From Pelagivirga sediminicola (GTDB lineage: Bacteria > Pseudomonadota > Alphaproteobacteria > Rhodobacterales > Rhodobacteraceae), in assembly GCF_003072125.1 (NCBI RefSeq), contig NZ_QCYH01000001.1, positions 248,001-312,000 on the forward strand: 64,000 bases of DNA. The letters are read 5' to 3'. A program made the translations under genes and the position numbers. Each line of letters opens with the position of its first letter. Position 1 is the first letter of the stretch. The notes beneath the pieces were generated by a model. It saw only the letters and a program-made list of their open reading frames with translations. It was not told where the DNA came from and did not search any database. Of this stretch, positions 25,745-34,954 are shown in pieces.

Positions 25745-27814
25745 TCAGTCAGTCAACGCGATGATTTCGCGGCGGAAAAATGCGGCCTCGACGGATTCGG
25801 GATCGGCCTCGAAGGCGCGGGCGGCGCTGTGGCCGGAATGGACCGCATCGGCGATCAGGCCCGGCTGCGCGGCGTCGCCGATCAACTCGAGCGTCTCCAG
25901 CCCTATCTCTTCGCGTGTTTGATGCGCGCGAAGATCGTCGTGCAAGCCCGTCTCGCGGCGCCGCGACGTGACCATCAGCACCGAGCCGCAGGGGTGATCG
26001 CATTCGGGCTCGCCATAGGCGCCATGGGTGGTGCAGCCCTCCGCAACGATGCGGCTGAGCACCCTGCCCGTTCGGATCTGCACGCCTTGCGCAATCAGGC
26101 CGCGCTGAACGCGATCCTGCTCCAGCGTCATTTCGGTCCAGGGGGAGACAATGGGCGCGGGCGTGATCAGCGTCACCTCGCGCCCCGCGCGTGCCAGATG
26201 GTCGGCCAGAACGCCGCCCATATAGCCGAGGTCGTCGTCATAGATCAGCACCGGACCGGCGGGCGGCACCGCGCCGTCCATGATGTCGTCCGGCGTCAGC
26301 ACCGTCATCGCCGCATCCGCCTGCACCGGCTTGCGCGCGCTGCGCCCGACGCCGTCGCGCCGCCATTTCGCGCCGGTCGCGACAAAAACATGCGGTATGC
26401 CCAGCTCGGCCACCTGCGCCGCGTCAAGGCGGCTTTGCGCATACAGGCGGACATTGGCGCGCTGGCGCAGATCGTGCAGCCGGTTATCGGCCACGCGGCG
26501 CCAGGCGGCGAGCCCGGCAAGGCCGGCCTCGCGCAGGACGCGCCCGCCCGGATCGCGGCCCGCATCGGCCAGCGTCACGTCATAGCCGCGCCGCGCCAGT
26601 TGCATCGCGCATTCCAGACCCGCAGGCCCCGCGCCGACGACCAGCGCCTCCTCGGCCCTGCCCTTGGCCGCGATCCGTTCGGGATGCCAGCCGCGGCGCC
26701 ATTCCTCGCCCATCGTCGGGTTCTGCGTGCAGCGGAGCGGAACCGAATGATTGTCACTGGCCACGCAGATATTGCAGCCGATGCATTCGCGGATCTCGTC
26801 GATGCGCCCGTCGCGGATCTTGGCGGGCAGGAACGGATCGGCGATCGAGGGCCGCGCGGCGCCGATCAGGTCCATCACGCCCTTGTCGATCATCGACAGC
26901 ATCATGTCGGGCTGCGCCAGACGCCCCACCCCGACCACCGGCTTGCCCGTCGCCTGCCGGACCCAGGACATATACTCGGCCTGATAGCCGTCCTGCGGCT
27001 CGAACCGTGTGGTGATGCTGTCATTGGCCCAGTCCGAGACGTTCACGTCCCAAAGATCGGGCAGGTCGGCCAGCATTTCGACCACTTCGCGCCCTTCTTC
27101 CTGCGCCTGCATGCCGCCCGCGCCCAGCATCTGATCGACGGCAAAGCGAAAGGCGACGGCGCAGGTGTCGCCCACCTCCTCGCGCGTCTCCTCCAGCAGC
27201 TCGCGGGTCAGCCGGACGCGATTGGCGAGGCCGCCGCCGTATTCGTCGGTGCGGTCATTGAACTTCGGCAGCATGAAATGCTGCGTCAGCGTCATCTCGT
27301 GGCCCGCATAGACATAGATGATGTCGAACCCCGCCTCGCGCGCGCGCCGCGCGGCGGCCCGGTGCCACGCGCGCAGATCGCGAATATCGGCCTTGTCCAT
27401 CCGGCGTGCCTGCTTGGGGTAAAGCGCGTCTATGACGGTGTCGGACGGCGCCAGAACCGGCGCGCGGCTGCCCAGATTGGCCGCATGCGCGCCGTTATGC
27501 ACCAGTTCGACCCCGGCCAGCGCGCCATGCGCGTGAACCGCGTCGGTCATCACGCGCAGCGCGGGAATGTCGGCGGCGTCCCACAGGCGGCCTTCGGGGA
27601 ACGGGGTCAGATCGGAGGTCGGGTGAATTTCCGTTTCCTGATTGCACACCACGCCCCAGCCGCCCTCGGCCTTGATGGCGCGCGTGGCGGCGTCGGCGCG
27701 GGGGCGCAGATGGCCCATGCCGGTGCAGTGCGGCACCTGATAAAAGCGGTTCGGCGCGGTCACGGGGCCGATCCTGACCGGCTCGAACAAGCGCGCATAT
27801 TTGCTGTCAGTCAT
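25745..27814 (-). CDS. TMADH-like FMN/[4Fe-4S] flavoprotein (N-methyl amine dehydrogenase/demethylase family)
   Basis: 689 residues: Old-Yellow-Enzyme barrel, [4Fe-4S] site, then an NAD(P)/ADP-binding domain (VVGAGPAGLECAMQLARRG). Cys30 in FYQVPHC occupies the position of the 6-S-cysteinyl-FMN cysteine of trimethylamine dehydrogenase. Cys344, 347, 350 and 362 (CIGCNIC...C) match its cluster. His172 is kept, but the substrate-bowl Tyr60 position reads NQET, so trimethylamine is probably not the substrate. Annotated relatives include N-methylproline demethylases. ATG 27814 follows GGGAG. First gene of an operon with the Rieske gene; TetR site 27850 lies just upstream. Confidence 0.88.
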   Translation of the reverse strand: MTDSKYARLFEPVRIGPVTAPNRFYQVPHCTGMGHLRPRADAATRAIKAEGGWGVVCNQETEIHPTSDLTPFPEGRLWDAADIPALRVMTDAVHAHGALAGVELVHNGAHAANLGSRAPVLAPSDTVIDALYPKQARRMDKADIRDLRAWHRAAARRAREAGFDIIYVYAGHEMTLTQHFMLPKFNDRTDEYGGGLANRVRLTRELLEETREEVGDTCAVAFRFAVDQMLGAGGMQAQEEGREVVEMLADLPDLWDVNVSDWANDSITTRFEPQDGYQAEYMSWVRQATGKPVVGVGRLAQPDMMLSMIDKGVMDLIGAARPSIADPFLPAKIRDGRIDEIRECIGCNICVASDNHSVPLRCTQNPTMGEEWRRGWHPERIAAKGRAEEALVVGAGPAGLECAMQLARRGYDVTLADAGRDPGGRVLREAGLAGLAAWRRVADNRLHDLRQRANVRLYAQSRLDAAQVAELGIPHVFVATGAKWRRDGVGRSARKPVQADAAMTVLTPDDIMDGAVPPAGPVLIYDDDLGYMGGVLADHLARAGREVTLITPAPIVSPWTEMTLEQDRVQRGLIAQGVQIRTGRVLSRIVAEGCTTHGAYGEPECDHPCGSVLMVTSRRRETGLHDDLRAHQTREEIGLETLELIGDAAQPGLIADAVHSGHSAARAFEADPESVEAAFFRREIIALTD

Positions 27815-27849
27815 CAGGTCGGCTCCCTCTCAGGTGGTGGCGGCGTGGA

Positions 27850-27865
27850 ATGGACGATTGTCCAT
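27850..27865. promoter_or_regulatory. TetR-type operator ATGGAC-GATT-GTCCAT
   Basis: Perfect 6-bp inverted repeat with 4-base spacer in the gap between the divergent TMADH-like gene and the TetR gene at 27931. Its arms are unlike TGAGCGCTCA, so this is a second, separate control circuit. Confidence 0.65.
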
Positions 27866-27930
27866 AATTGACTTGGCAGGGGGTCTGCTGTCAACTGCGG
27901 GGCGGAAAAACGCTTATTGGGGAGGTGCGA

Positions 27931-28539
27931 TTGACCGTTGAGAGCGCAGTGAAACCGCGGCGATCGGGCAACCGCCAGCGCCTTATCGACGCGGCGCTCG
28001 ATGCGATCGCCGAGGCCGGGTTCGCGGGCGCGTCAGTGAGCGAGATCATCGCCCGCGCGGGGCTTTCGCGCGGGATGATCCACCTGCATTTCAATGGCAA
28101 GGATGCGCTGATCGCCGAGGCCGCGCGCCATGCGGGGGCGCAGTATTACGCCGCGCTGGACCGTCACCTGAATGCCGCAGGAGACAGCCCGGCGGAGCGC
28201 ATCCGCGCCATCGTGACAGGCGATCTCTCGGCCGAGGTGATGAGCCGCCGCACCGTGGGCATCTGGTACGAGCTGCGCGGCGCCGCGCGCACCAGCCCCG
28301 CCATCGCCGCCCATAGCGATACCCGCGGCGGACGGCTGGAGATGGTGCTGACCGACGCCTTCGCCGCGCTGGAGCCGAACGGCAGCCGCCAGAGCGCGCA
28401 GGATGCGATGCGCGGCACCATCGCCCTTCTGGAAGGGACCTGGACCGATTTCATGCTCCATCCAGAGGGCTATGACGTCGCCGCCGCCGAGCGGGTGATC
28501 TTCCGCTTTCTGCGCGCGCTCTATCCCGGCGCGTTCTAA
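27931..28539 (+). CDS. TetR/BetI-like transcriptional repressor
   Basis: 202-residue regulator with helix-turn-helix NRQRLIDAALDAIAEAGFAGASVSEIIARAGLSRGMIHLHF and a BetI-like ligand domain (SRRTVGIWYELRGAARTSPAIA). The start is taken as TTG 27931 because GGAGG lies 6 bases upstream; the upstream in-frame extension has no such signal. Divergent from the TMADH-like/Rieske operon over ATGGAC-N4-GTCCAT and probably its repressor. It ends 4 bases before the convergent lipA. Confidence 0.9.
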   Translation: MTVESAVKPRRSGNRQRLIDAALDAIAEAGFAGASVSEIIARAGLSRGMIHLHFNGKDALIAEAARHAGAQYYAALDRHLNAAGDSPAERIRAIVTGDLSAEVMSRRTVGIWYELRGAARTSPAIAAHSDTRGGRLEMVLTDAFAALEPNGSRQSAQDAMRGTIALLEGTWTDFMLHPEGYDVAAAERVIFRFLRALYPGAF

Positions 28540-28543
28540 AGCG

Positions 28544-29497
28544 TCAGGCCGTCGCGAGCCGTTCGAGCCGCGCGGCCCGCAGGCGCGCGAAATCGTCGCC
28601 CGCGTGATAGGACGAGCGCGTGAGCGGCGTGGCCGAGACCATCAGGAACCCCTTGCCGAAGGCGGCCTTTTCAAAGGCGGCGAATTCTTCGGGCGTGACG
28701 AACCGGTCCAGCACGTGATGCTTGGGCGTCGGCTGAAGGTATTGGCCGATGGTCAGGAAATCGATATCGGCGGCGCGCATATCATCCATCACCTGATGCA
28801 CCGCCGCGCGCTCCTCCCCGAGGCCGACCATGATGCCGGATTTGGTAAAGATCTCGGGGTCCATCTCCTTGACGCGCTGCAGCAGGCGCAGGCTGTGGAA
28901 ATAGCGCGCGCCGGGGCGCACCGACGGATAAAGGCCCGGCACGGTTTCCAAATTGTGGTTGAACACGTCCGGCTTGGCGGCGACGACCACCTCCAGAACC
29001 TTCGGATCGCAATGCAGGAAATCGGGCGTCAGGATCTCGATCGTGGTGCCGGGGCTGCGGTGGCGGATGGCGCGGATGGTCTGCGCGAAATGCTCGGCGC
29101 CGCCATCCTCGACATCGTCGCGGTCCACCGACGTGATGACCACGTGATTGAGGCCCAGCTTCTTGACGGCCTCGGCCACGCGGCCCGGCTCAAACGCGTC
29201 CAGATCCTCGGGCGGCTTGCCGGTGGCGATGTTGCAGAAGGTGCAGGCGCGCGTGCAGACCTCGCCCATGATCATCATGGTGGCGTGGCCCTGGCTCCAG
29301 CATTCGCCCACATTGGGACAGCCGGCCTCTTCGCAGACCGTGGTCAGGTTGTTGTCGCGCATGATGCGCGCGGTCTCGGCATAGCCTTCGCCGCCGGGTG
29401 CCTTGACGCGGATCCAGCTGGGTTTCTTCGGCTGGGCATTGTCGGGACGCCGCGCCTTTTCGGGATGGCGCTGCGCCGGAATTTTCAGATCACGCAC
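28544..29497 (-). CDS. lipA: Lipoyl synthase
   Basis: Radical-SAM enzyme that inserts two sulfurs into octanoyl groups of lipoyl-dependent dehydrogenases. 317 residues. Cysteines [12 protein letters not shown] bind the auxiliary cluster and [10 protein letters not shown] (CX3CX2C) the radical-SAM cluster; RSSYHAG near the end is typical. I take GTG 29495-29497 ([14 protein letters not shown]) as start, matching the usual length; a longer open frame upstream adds about 80 residues without similarity. Confidence 0.95.
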   Translation of the reverse strand: MRDLKIPAQRHPEKARRPDNAQPKKPSWIRVKAPGGEGYAETARIMRDNNLTTVCEEAGCPNVGECWSQGHATMMIMGEVCTRACTFCNIATGKPPEDLDAFEPGRVAEAVKKLGLNHVVITSVDRDDVEDGGAEHFAQTIRAIRHRSPGTTIEILTPDFLHCDPKVLEVVVAAKPDVFNHNLETVPGLYPSVRPGARYFHSLRLLQRVKEMDPEIFTKSGIMVGLGEERAAVHQVMDDMRAADIDFLTIGQYLQPTPKHHVLDRFVTPEEFAAFEKAAFGKGFLMVSATPLTRSSYHAGDDFARLRAARLERLATA

Positions 29498-29550
29498 GAA
29501 TTTTGTCCCCGCGAATGTTTTGGTAACTTGCCTACAGGTATAAGGGCTTG

Positions 29551-29606
29551 CGGGGGAAGTTGCCAGTAACGCAGTGCCGCACCCCAAGGCGCGCTGCGGT
29601 TTTTTG
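29551..29606 (+). ncRNA. Candidate small RNA in the lipA-peroxiredoxin gap
   Basis: The 334-base gap 29498-29831 has no gene, but on the plus strand TATAAG (29539-29544, -10 like) is followed by a segment that ends in a terminator: CCGCA (29577-29581) pairs with TGCGG (29595-29599), outer CGCAG/CTGCG alternative, and six T at 29600-29605. No gene upstream on this strand needs a terminator, so a transcript of about 55 bases is possible. The -35 region is weak. The rest of the gap holds only the peroxiredoxin leader. Confidence 0.35.
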
Positions 29607-29831
29607 ACGAGTGCCCCCGCACCCTCCCCTTTGCGCGGTCCGGCCGGGCGTTTGCGATCGCCCTGCCCGCCACCGCCCGCTTGATGCCGCAGATCGCCGA
29701 CGCGCGCCCGAGCCGCGACATATCGTGGCAAGATGCCGCAAAGCAGCATTGAAGCGGTTGCGATCAGTCTGGAGTCATTCTAAGTCAGGGCCGAACCATC
29801 AAGAATGACATCCAACTAAAGAGGGTCAAAC

Positions 29832-30383
29832 ATGAAAACCGGCCTCCGCCTTCCCGAAGTCACCTTCCGCACCCGCGTCCGCGATGAGAGCATCGGCGGC
29901 GACAATCCCTTCCGCTGGGAAGATCGGACCACGGGCGATTACTTTGCCGGCAAGCGCGTGATTCTCTTCTCGCTGCCCGGCGCATTCACGCCGACATGCT
30001 CAACCTACCAGCTGCCGGGATTCGAGAAAAACGCGGACGCCTTTGCCGAGCTGGGCGTCGACGACATCTATTGCATGTCCGTCAATGACAGCTTCGTGAT
30101 GAACAAATGGGCCGAAGGGCAGAACCTGGCCAAGGTCAAGGTCATCCCCGACGGATCGGGCGAGTTCACCGACAAGCTCGGCATGCTGGTGGCCAAGGAT
30201 AACCTCGGTTTCGGCAAGCGCAGCTGGCGGTATGCCGCGATCATCAATGACGGCGTGATCGAGGCATGGTTCGAAGAGCCCGGCCGCTGTGACAACCATC
30301 CCGAAGATCCCTATGGCGAATCCAGCCCTGAAAACGTGCTCAGCTGGCTGCGCGGCGAGGCCGCCCGCAGCGCCGCCGAATAA
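29832..30383 (+). CDS. Peroxiredoxin (Prx5-like)
   Basis: Thiol peroxidase of 183 residues that detoxifies hydroperoxides. The peroxidatic Cys56 lies in LPGAFTPTCSTYQLPGF, with conserved Thr and the structural Arg further on (GKRSWRYAAI). Pattern fits the Prx5/type II subgroup. AAAGAGGG precedes the ATG by a short distance. A strong terminator follows. The gene is monocistronic. Confidence 0.93.
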   Translation: MKTGLRLPEVTFRTRVRDESIGGDNPFRWEDRTTGDYFAGKRVILFSLPGAFTPTCSTYQLPGFEKNADAFAELGVDDIYCMSVNDSFVMNKWAEGQNLAKVKVIPDGSGEFTDKLGMLVAKDNLGFGKRSWRYAAIINDGVIEAWFEEPGRCDNHPEDPYGESSPENVLSWLRGEAARSAAE

Positions 30384-30410
30384 CCGGCGCGCCCGTTCGG
30401 CGACATCGTC

Positions 30411-30438
30411 AAGGCCCGCTGCACTGGCGGGCCTTTTT
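30411..30438 (+). terminator. Rho-independent terminator after peroxiredoxin
   Basis: AAGGCCCGC (30411-30419), loop TGCACTG, GCGGGCCTT (30427-30435) followed by TTTTT. The remaining bases to 30737 show no gene or site that I can support. Confidence 0.88.
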
Positions 30439-30737
30439 CATTACGGCGCCCGGTTTGCGAAATCCCTCAGCGGACGCCCCGAGCGCGCGATTGCGTTTCC
30501 TTGCGTCCGGGTGTCTGCTTGAACCGCGGGACCGCCAGGAGCTGACCGAGCCCACGCATGTGATCGTCGATCGCCGCAGGGACCAATATCATGGACGCCG
30601 ACCGCCTTGATCTGGCATGATCGTGCGGTAACGCCGGACTGGATAGGCGGGCTTTGCGGCCCGCTCATCGCTTCAAAGGGACACGTGCGCCCGACCCACC
30701 CCGCCCGCAGGCGGCCAAGGCAAAAACAGGCACAGAC

Positions 30738-31463
30738 ATGGATTGGCAATCGCATCGCCGCGAGGCCCACGCCCTCACCCAGCTGCAAGAATATCTCAAG
30801 CAGATCGTCTATGGCGGCAATGACGGAATCGTCACGACATTCGCCATCGTTGCGGGCTTTGCCGGTGCGCAGGCGGACGGCGTGGCGCAGATCGGCGGGC
30901 TGGCGGTGCTGGTCTTTGGTCTGGCGAACCTCTTTGCCGACGCGGTCAGCATGGGGCTGGGGGAATTCCTGTCGCTGCGCTCGCAGCATGACCTCTACCG
31001 CAGCCGCCGCGCCAGCGAGATGATCGAGATCATCGAGGATCCCGAGCAGGAGCGCACCGAGATTTTCGAGATCCTGCGCCAGCGCGGCGTTCCCGCCGGA
31101 GAGGCCGACACGCTGGCCGATATCCTGTCGCGCCATCCAGAAATCATGGCCGACATGATGATGACCTACGAATTCGGCATGCTTGATCCGGACGAGGACA
31201 GCCCGGCCCTGTCGGGGCTGATGACGTTCAGCTCCTTCATCGTGTTCGGGGCGGTGCCGCTGATCCCCTATTTCTTGCAGGATCCGACGCCGCGCACCTT
31301 CTGGCTGTCGGTCGGCAGCACCTTCGCGGCGCTGGTCGCGCTGGGATTGCTGCGCTGGAGCGCCACCGCCGAGCGGATGCTGCGCACCGTCGGCGAGACG
31401 GTGCTGGTGGGCACCGTCTGCGCCATCGTTGCCTATGCCGTGGGCGCCATCGTCGGCGGCTGA
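30738..31463 (+). CDS. VIT1/CCC1 family divalent metal transporter
   Basis: Membrane protein of 241 residues related to vacuolar iron/manganese transporters. N-terminal signature LKQIVYGGNDGIVTTFAIVAGFAGA, then GLANLFADAVSMGLGEFLSLRSQ and a cytosolic acidic helix pair (IEIIEDPEQERTEIFEILRQRG), then three further helices. ATG 30738 follows AGG by 7 bases; upstream extension has none. Probably exports or sequesters Fe2+/Mn2+. It converges with the DUF6456 gene. Confidence 0.88.
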   Translation: MDWQSHRREAHALTQLQEYLKQIVYGGNDGIVTTFAIVAGFAGAQADGVAQIGGLAVLVFGLANLFADAVSMGLGEFLSLRSQHDLYRSRRASEMIEIIEDPEQERTEIFEILRQRGVPAGEADTLADILSRHPEIMADMMMTYEFGMLDPDEDSPALSGLMTFSSFIVFGAVPLIPYFLQDPTPRTFWLSVGSTFAALVALGLLRWSATAERMLRTVGETVLVGTVCAIVAYAVGAIVGG

Positions 31464-31474
31464 AAGGCAGCGCG

Positions 31475-32581
31475 TCAGCCGATCATGCCGCCGGCCTCGC
31501 CCAGGCTGTCATAGTGCCGCTTGAGCCGCTGCAGCGCGATGCGCAGGACGATCTTGCCCGACCGCGCGGACCAGCCCATGCGCTTTTCCGCGCGCTCCAG
31601 CCCCTCCAGATGGCAACAGCAGCGCAGCACGATATCCCCCAGACCCGGGCCCAGATCATGCAGCGCCCCCTCGACCCGGCGGCGCGCGGCCTCAAAGCCG
31701 CGTGCGTGCCCGCCGCCGGCGCCGCCCCCGCCGGGTGTGGTCAAAAAGCGGCCCCAGTCCTGGGTGACGCGCGGGCCCATCTGGCTCAGCTCGAAATCCT
31801 CGCGCAGACGCTCGCCCGCGCGGACCAGATCATCGGGGATGAACTTGGTCCCGTCGCGCCCCCGGCGCCGCGCCAGTGCGATCAGCGGGCTTTCCGCCAC
31901 GCTGTAGCGCGCGCGCCGCGGCTGGCGGGCGCCGTCCTCATCGGCGTCCGCCGCCGAAAAGGGCGCATGCGCCTCGCCGAACCCGGAGGCGCGATTCTCG
32001 GCCTCGGCCAGCATCGCGCCCAGCGTGGCGCGGCCCGCCTTGGTGATATGATAGCGCGCGATGCGGCCCGGCGCATCGCAGGCGATCCAGCCTTTCAGCG
32101 CCATCGCCTCGGCCACGGCGCGGTCCACCACGGCGGTGCGCGTCGGATCCCCCTGATCGCCATCGCGCACCACCACGGCCTTGTCCATCTGCGCCGCGAC
32201 GGCCAGCAGCGCCCCCGCCTCGCACAGGCGCCGCAGGATGCGAAGCCCTTCGATGCGCAACTGGGTTTCCGTCACCTCGGCGACGTCGGTTTTTTGGGTA
32301 TCAAGTGTCATGGCAGTCTCCTGATCCAGAGAGCCGGCCTTGTCTCGCGCGCGGGCGTGGCGTCCCAGGCGGCGCAGCGCCTCGTCCACCATGGGATCGT
32401 CCCGGCGGGCCTCATATGCGCGGATCCGGCGCAGCACCGTCGAGGCATGACAGCCGCTTGCCCGTGCCAGCGCGCGGATCGACGATCCGTGCTCGGTATG
32501 GGCAAGGTAGAGCTGCGCCCCTTGCGGCACCCAGGACGGCACGCTGCGCGCACCGCCGGTGTGTGTTCCCCGATCCAACAT
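31475..32581 (-). CDS. DUF6456 protein with N-terminal helix-turn-helix
   Basis: 368 residues, soluble. N-terminal part (HTEHGSSIRALARASGCHASTVLRRIRAYE) reads as a helix-turn-helix; the middle has a winged-helix-like stretch (AVAEAMALKGWIACDAPGRIARYHITKAGRATL), and the C-terminal DUF6456 domain (LIALARRRGRDGTKFIPDDLVRAGERLREDFELSQMGPRVTQDW) ends with a Cys-rich helix. A DNA-binding role is likely; targets unknown. GAAGGG precedes ATG 32581. Divergent from a DUF6477 gene, an arrangement seen in Rhodobacteraceae. Confidence 0.8.
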   Translation of the reverse strand: MLDRGTHTGGARSVPSWVPQGAQLYLAHTEHGSSIRALARASGCHASTVLRRIRAYEARRDDPMVDEALRRLGRHARARDKAGSLDQETAMTLDTQKTDVAEVTETQLRIEGLRILRRLCEAGALLAVAAQMDKAVVVRDGDQGDPTRTAVVDRAVAEAMALKGWIACDAPGRIARYHITKAGRATLGAMLAEAENRASGFGEAHAPFSAADADEDGARQPRRARYSVAESPLIALARRRGRDGTKFIPDDLVRAGERLREDFELSQMGPRVTQDWGRFLTTPGGGGAGGGHARGFEAARRRVEGALHDLGPGLGDIVLRCCCHLEGLERAEKRMGWSARSGKIVLRIALQRLKRHYDSLGEAGGMIG

Positions 32582-32845
32582 ATTTACCCTTCTTTTGCCT
32601 TGGACGCGCCGATTGGTTCGGGGTCGTTGCCCCGTCGCCGCTGGTTATTTTCAGACTTGTCCCCGTCCTTCGGCACAACCTATGCGAGAAAAAGTTACCG
32701 GCTCGTTAATTGTAAACGTGCCATCAACAATGGTTTCCAATGTGTAAACAAAGAGAAACAGGTCCGCGCGCTGAGTCCGGGCATTGCGCAACACCCGCCA
32801 CAGTTGTGCCATGAAAAGGCCGCAATTCAGATTTGGAGACCCGCG

Positions 32846-33136
32846 ATGAAAGACATTCTCACTGCCCTCGACGGCCTGCGCCGCCCCAGCCTGTTGATCC
32901 GCGCGGCACGGATCGGCGCCGCCGAGTATCGGCGCGAGGCACATCTGCGCCAGCATTTCGGATATGGCGCGCTGCCGCGCAGCGCCGCCGCACTGGCGCG
33001 CCTGGTCGAGATGGAGGACGAGTTGAACCAGCAGCGTCAGAGCGATCGCACACGCTATTCTGCGGCGCGCCATGTCGAGATCCTGATCGCCATGATGGGC
33101 GAGACGCGGATCCTGCGCGGCATCACCGCCGCCTGA
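32846..33136 (+). CDS. DUF6477 family small protein
   Basis: 96 residues (MKDILTALDGLRRPSLLIRAARIGAAEYRREAHL...). Mostly helical, with basic N-terminal half (RPSLLIRAARIG) and LVEMEDELNQQRQSDRTRYSAARHVEILIAMMGETR. GGAG lies 8 bases upstream of ATG 32846. It is divergent from the DUF6456 gene across a 264-base AT-rich gap containing GTTAATTGTAAAC (about 32700). Function unknown. Confidence 0.8.
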   Translation: MKDILTALDGLRRPSLLIRAARIGAAEYRREAHLRQHFGYGALPRSAAALARLVEMEDELNQQRQSDRTRYSAARHVEILIAMMGETRILRGITAA

Positions 33137-33144
33137 CGCGCCCC

Positions 33145-33173
33145 GCCCTGACTGATCGTTTCAGGGTCAGGGC
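33145..33173. terminator. Bidirectional hairpin terminator
   Basis: GCCCTGAC (33145-33152) pairs with GTCAGGGC (33166-33173), 13-base loop, between the convergent DUF6477 and mttB-like genes. Confidence 0.6.
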
Positions 33174-33204
33174 GCGTTGAGCTCAGGCCGGATAGGCCGT
33201 TGGC

Positions 33205-34749
33205 CTACATGAAGGCGTCGGGCATCGACGCCTTCTTTTTCGCGATATAGTCATCCAGCGCATCGGTGATGCCCTGATCCAGCGACGGGCGCTGATAGGT
33301 GTCCAGCATCCGGTGCATGCGCAGGTTTGCCAGCGTCATGGTATCGCGCGCGCCCTCCTCGTCCCATGTCTCGAAGGGTTTGTAGTCCAGCAGTTCGGTG
33401 CGCCAGAACGCGTCCTTGAAATTGGCCTGCGTATGGGCGCAGCCAAGATAATGCCCGCCCGGCCCAACCTCGCGAATGGCATCCATCGCCTGCCCGTTCT
33501 CATCATGGCTGACGCCGCGCGCCATGTTGTGCAACACGCCCAGCTGGTCGGCATCCATCACGAATTTCTCGAACCCGGCCACCAGACCGCCCTCGAGCCA
33601 GCCGCAGCTGTGCAGCATGAAATTGACGCCGCCCATCAGCACCGCGTTCAGCGTATGCGCCGATTCGTAGGCCGCCTGCGCATCAGGCAGCTTGGACCCG
33701 CAGAGCGCCCCACCCGACCGGTATGGCAGATTAAGACGTCGCGCCAACTGACCCGCACCATAAAGGATATGGCTCGCCTCGGGCGTGCCGAAGGTGGGCG
33801 CGCCCGAGTTCATGTCGATGGATGTGACGAACGCGCCAAAGATCACCGGCGCGCCGGGGCGGATCAGCTGGCTGTAGGCAACGCCGGCCAGCACTTCGGC
33901 CAGCACTTGCGTCAGCGTGCCGATCACCGACACCGGCGCCATCGCCCCCCCGACGATGAAGGGCGAGATGATGCAGGCCTGATTGTTGGCCGCATAAACC
34001 TCCAGCGCGCCCATCATCACATCGTCGAATGTCAGCGGCGAGTTGACGTTGATCAGCGACGTCATCACCGTGTTGTCCTGCACGAATTGCTCGCCGAAGA
34101 GGATCCCGCACATATCCACGCTGTCCTGCGCGCGGCTGGGGTCCGTGACCGATCCCATGAAGGGTTTGTCCGACAGCGTCATATGCGCATGCAGCATATC
34201 GAGGTGGCGCTTGTTGACCGGCACATCCGTCGGCTCGCAGACCGTGCCGCCCGACATGTGCAGCCATTTGGACATATAGCCCAGCTTCACGAATTTGCGG
34301 AAATCGTCCATCGTGGCATAGCGTCGCCCGCCTTCCATGTCGCGCACGAAGGGGGGGCCGTAAACCGGCGCGGTGACCAAGGTATTGCCGCCGATCTCGA
34401 TATTGCGCTCGGGGTTGCGAGCGTGCTGGGTGTAGCGGCTGGGCGCGGTGGCGCAGAGCTTGCGGGCAAGGCCGCGGGGGATGCGCACACGCTCGCCGTC
34501 GATCTCGGCGCCCGCGTCGCGCCAGCGCTCCAGCGCCTTGGGATTGTCCACCACGTTGACGCCGATCTCTGCCAGGACCGTCTCGGCGTTGGCCTCGATG
34601 ATCTCCAGCGCCTCTTCGCTCAGCATGTTGTAGACGGGAATGTTACGCTCGATGTATTTCGCGGTCTCGACGCTGATGGCGGTGCGCTCTGCCCGGCGGG
34701 CCGCGCCGCCGCCGCCCCGTGCGCGTCTGCGCCCCTCTACTTCTGCCAT
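33205..34749 (-). CDS. MttB-family (trimethylamine methyltransferase-like) protein, non-pyrrolysine
   Basis: 514-residue TIM-barrel methyltransferase of the MttB superfamily. Opens with basic Gly-rich tail (GRRRARGGGGAARRAER), then NIPVYNMLSEEALEIIEANAETVLAEIGV and a full-length barrel (SGGTVCEPTDVPVNKRHLDMLHAHMTLSDKPFMGSVT). No in-frame TAG occurs, so it lacks the pyrrolysine of true MttB; such homologues include glycine-betaine and proline-betaine demethylases. No corrinoid protein or reactivase gene is near. AGGGTG lies about 7 bases before the ATG. Substrate unknown; likely an N-methylated amine. Confidence 0.88.
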   Translation of the reverse strand: MAEVEGRRRARGGGGAARRAERTAISVETAKYIERNIPVYNMLSEEALEIIEANAETVLAEIGVNVVDNPKALERWRDAGAEIDGERVRIPRGLARKLCATAPSRYTQHARNPERNIEIGGNTLVTAPVYGPPFVRDMEGGRRYATMDDFRKFVKLGYMSKWLHMSGGTVCEPTDVPVNKRHLDMLHAHMTLSDKPFMGSVTDPSRAQDSVDMCGILFGEQFVQDNTVMTSLINVNSPLTFDDVMMGALEVYAANNQACIISPFIVGGAMAPVSVIGTLTQVLAEVLAGVAYSQLIRPGAPVIFGAFVTSIDMNSGAPTFGTPEASHILYGAGQLARRLNLPYRSGGALCGSKLPDAQAAYESAHTLNAVLMGGVNFMLHSCGWLEGGLVAGFEKFVMDADQLGVLHNMARGVSHDENGQAMDAIREVGPGGHYLGCAHTQANFKDAFWRTELLDYKPFETWDEEGARDTMTLANLRMHRMLDTYQRPSLDQGITDALDDYIAKKKASMPDAFM

Positions 34750-34954
34750 GATGCACCCTGTATTTACAATGATCGCCCCCGGAGGGGGCTTGATTCCTTG
34801 CCGTTCTATCGCAGCCCTGCCCCATTGTGCAGCGTGTATCCGTCTCCTCGCGCCGCTATAGCGACATCCGCCGCCCTTCGCAGCGCCGCTTACGTGGCAT
34901 TTACCCTTCGCCGCTAGGCTGGCCCTGCCCGGTTATCAAAAAAAGGGGGAGGCT

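Noticed and set aside
25697..27871. Long plus-strand frame opposite the TMADH-like gene
   Set aside because: Antisense artefact; cofactor-binding motifs lie on the minus strand.
29498..29749. N-terminal extension of LipA by about 80 residues
   Set aside because: Contains the candidate terminator, has no similarity, and a GTG start gives normal length.
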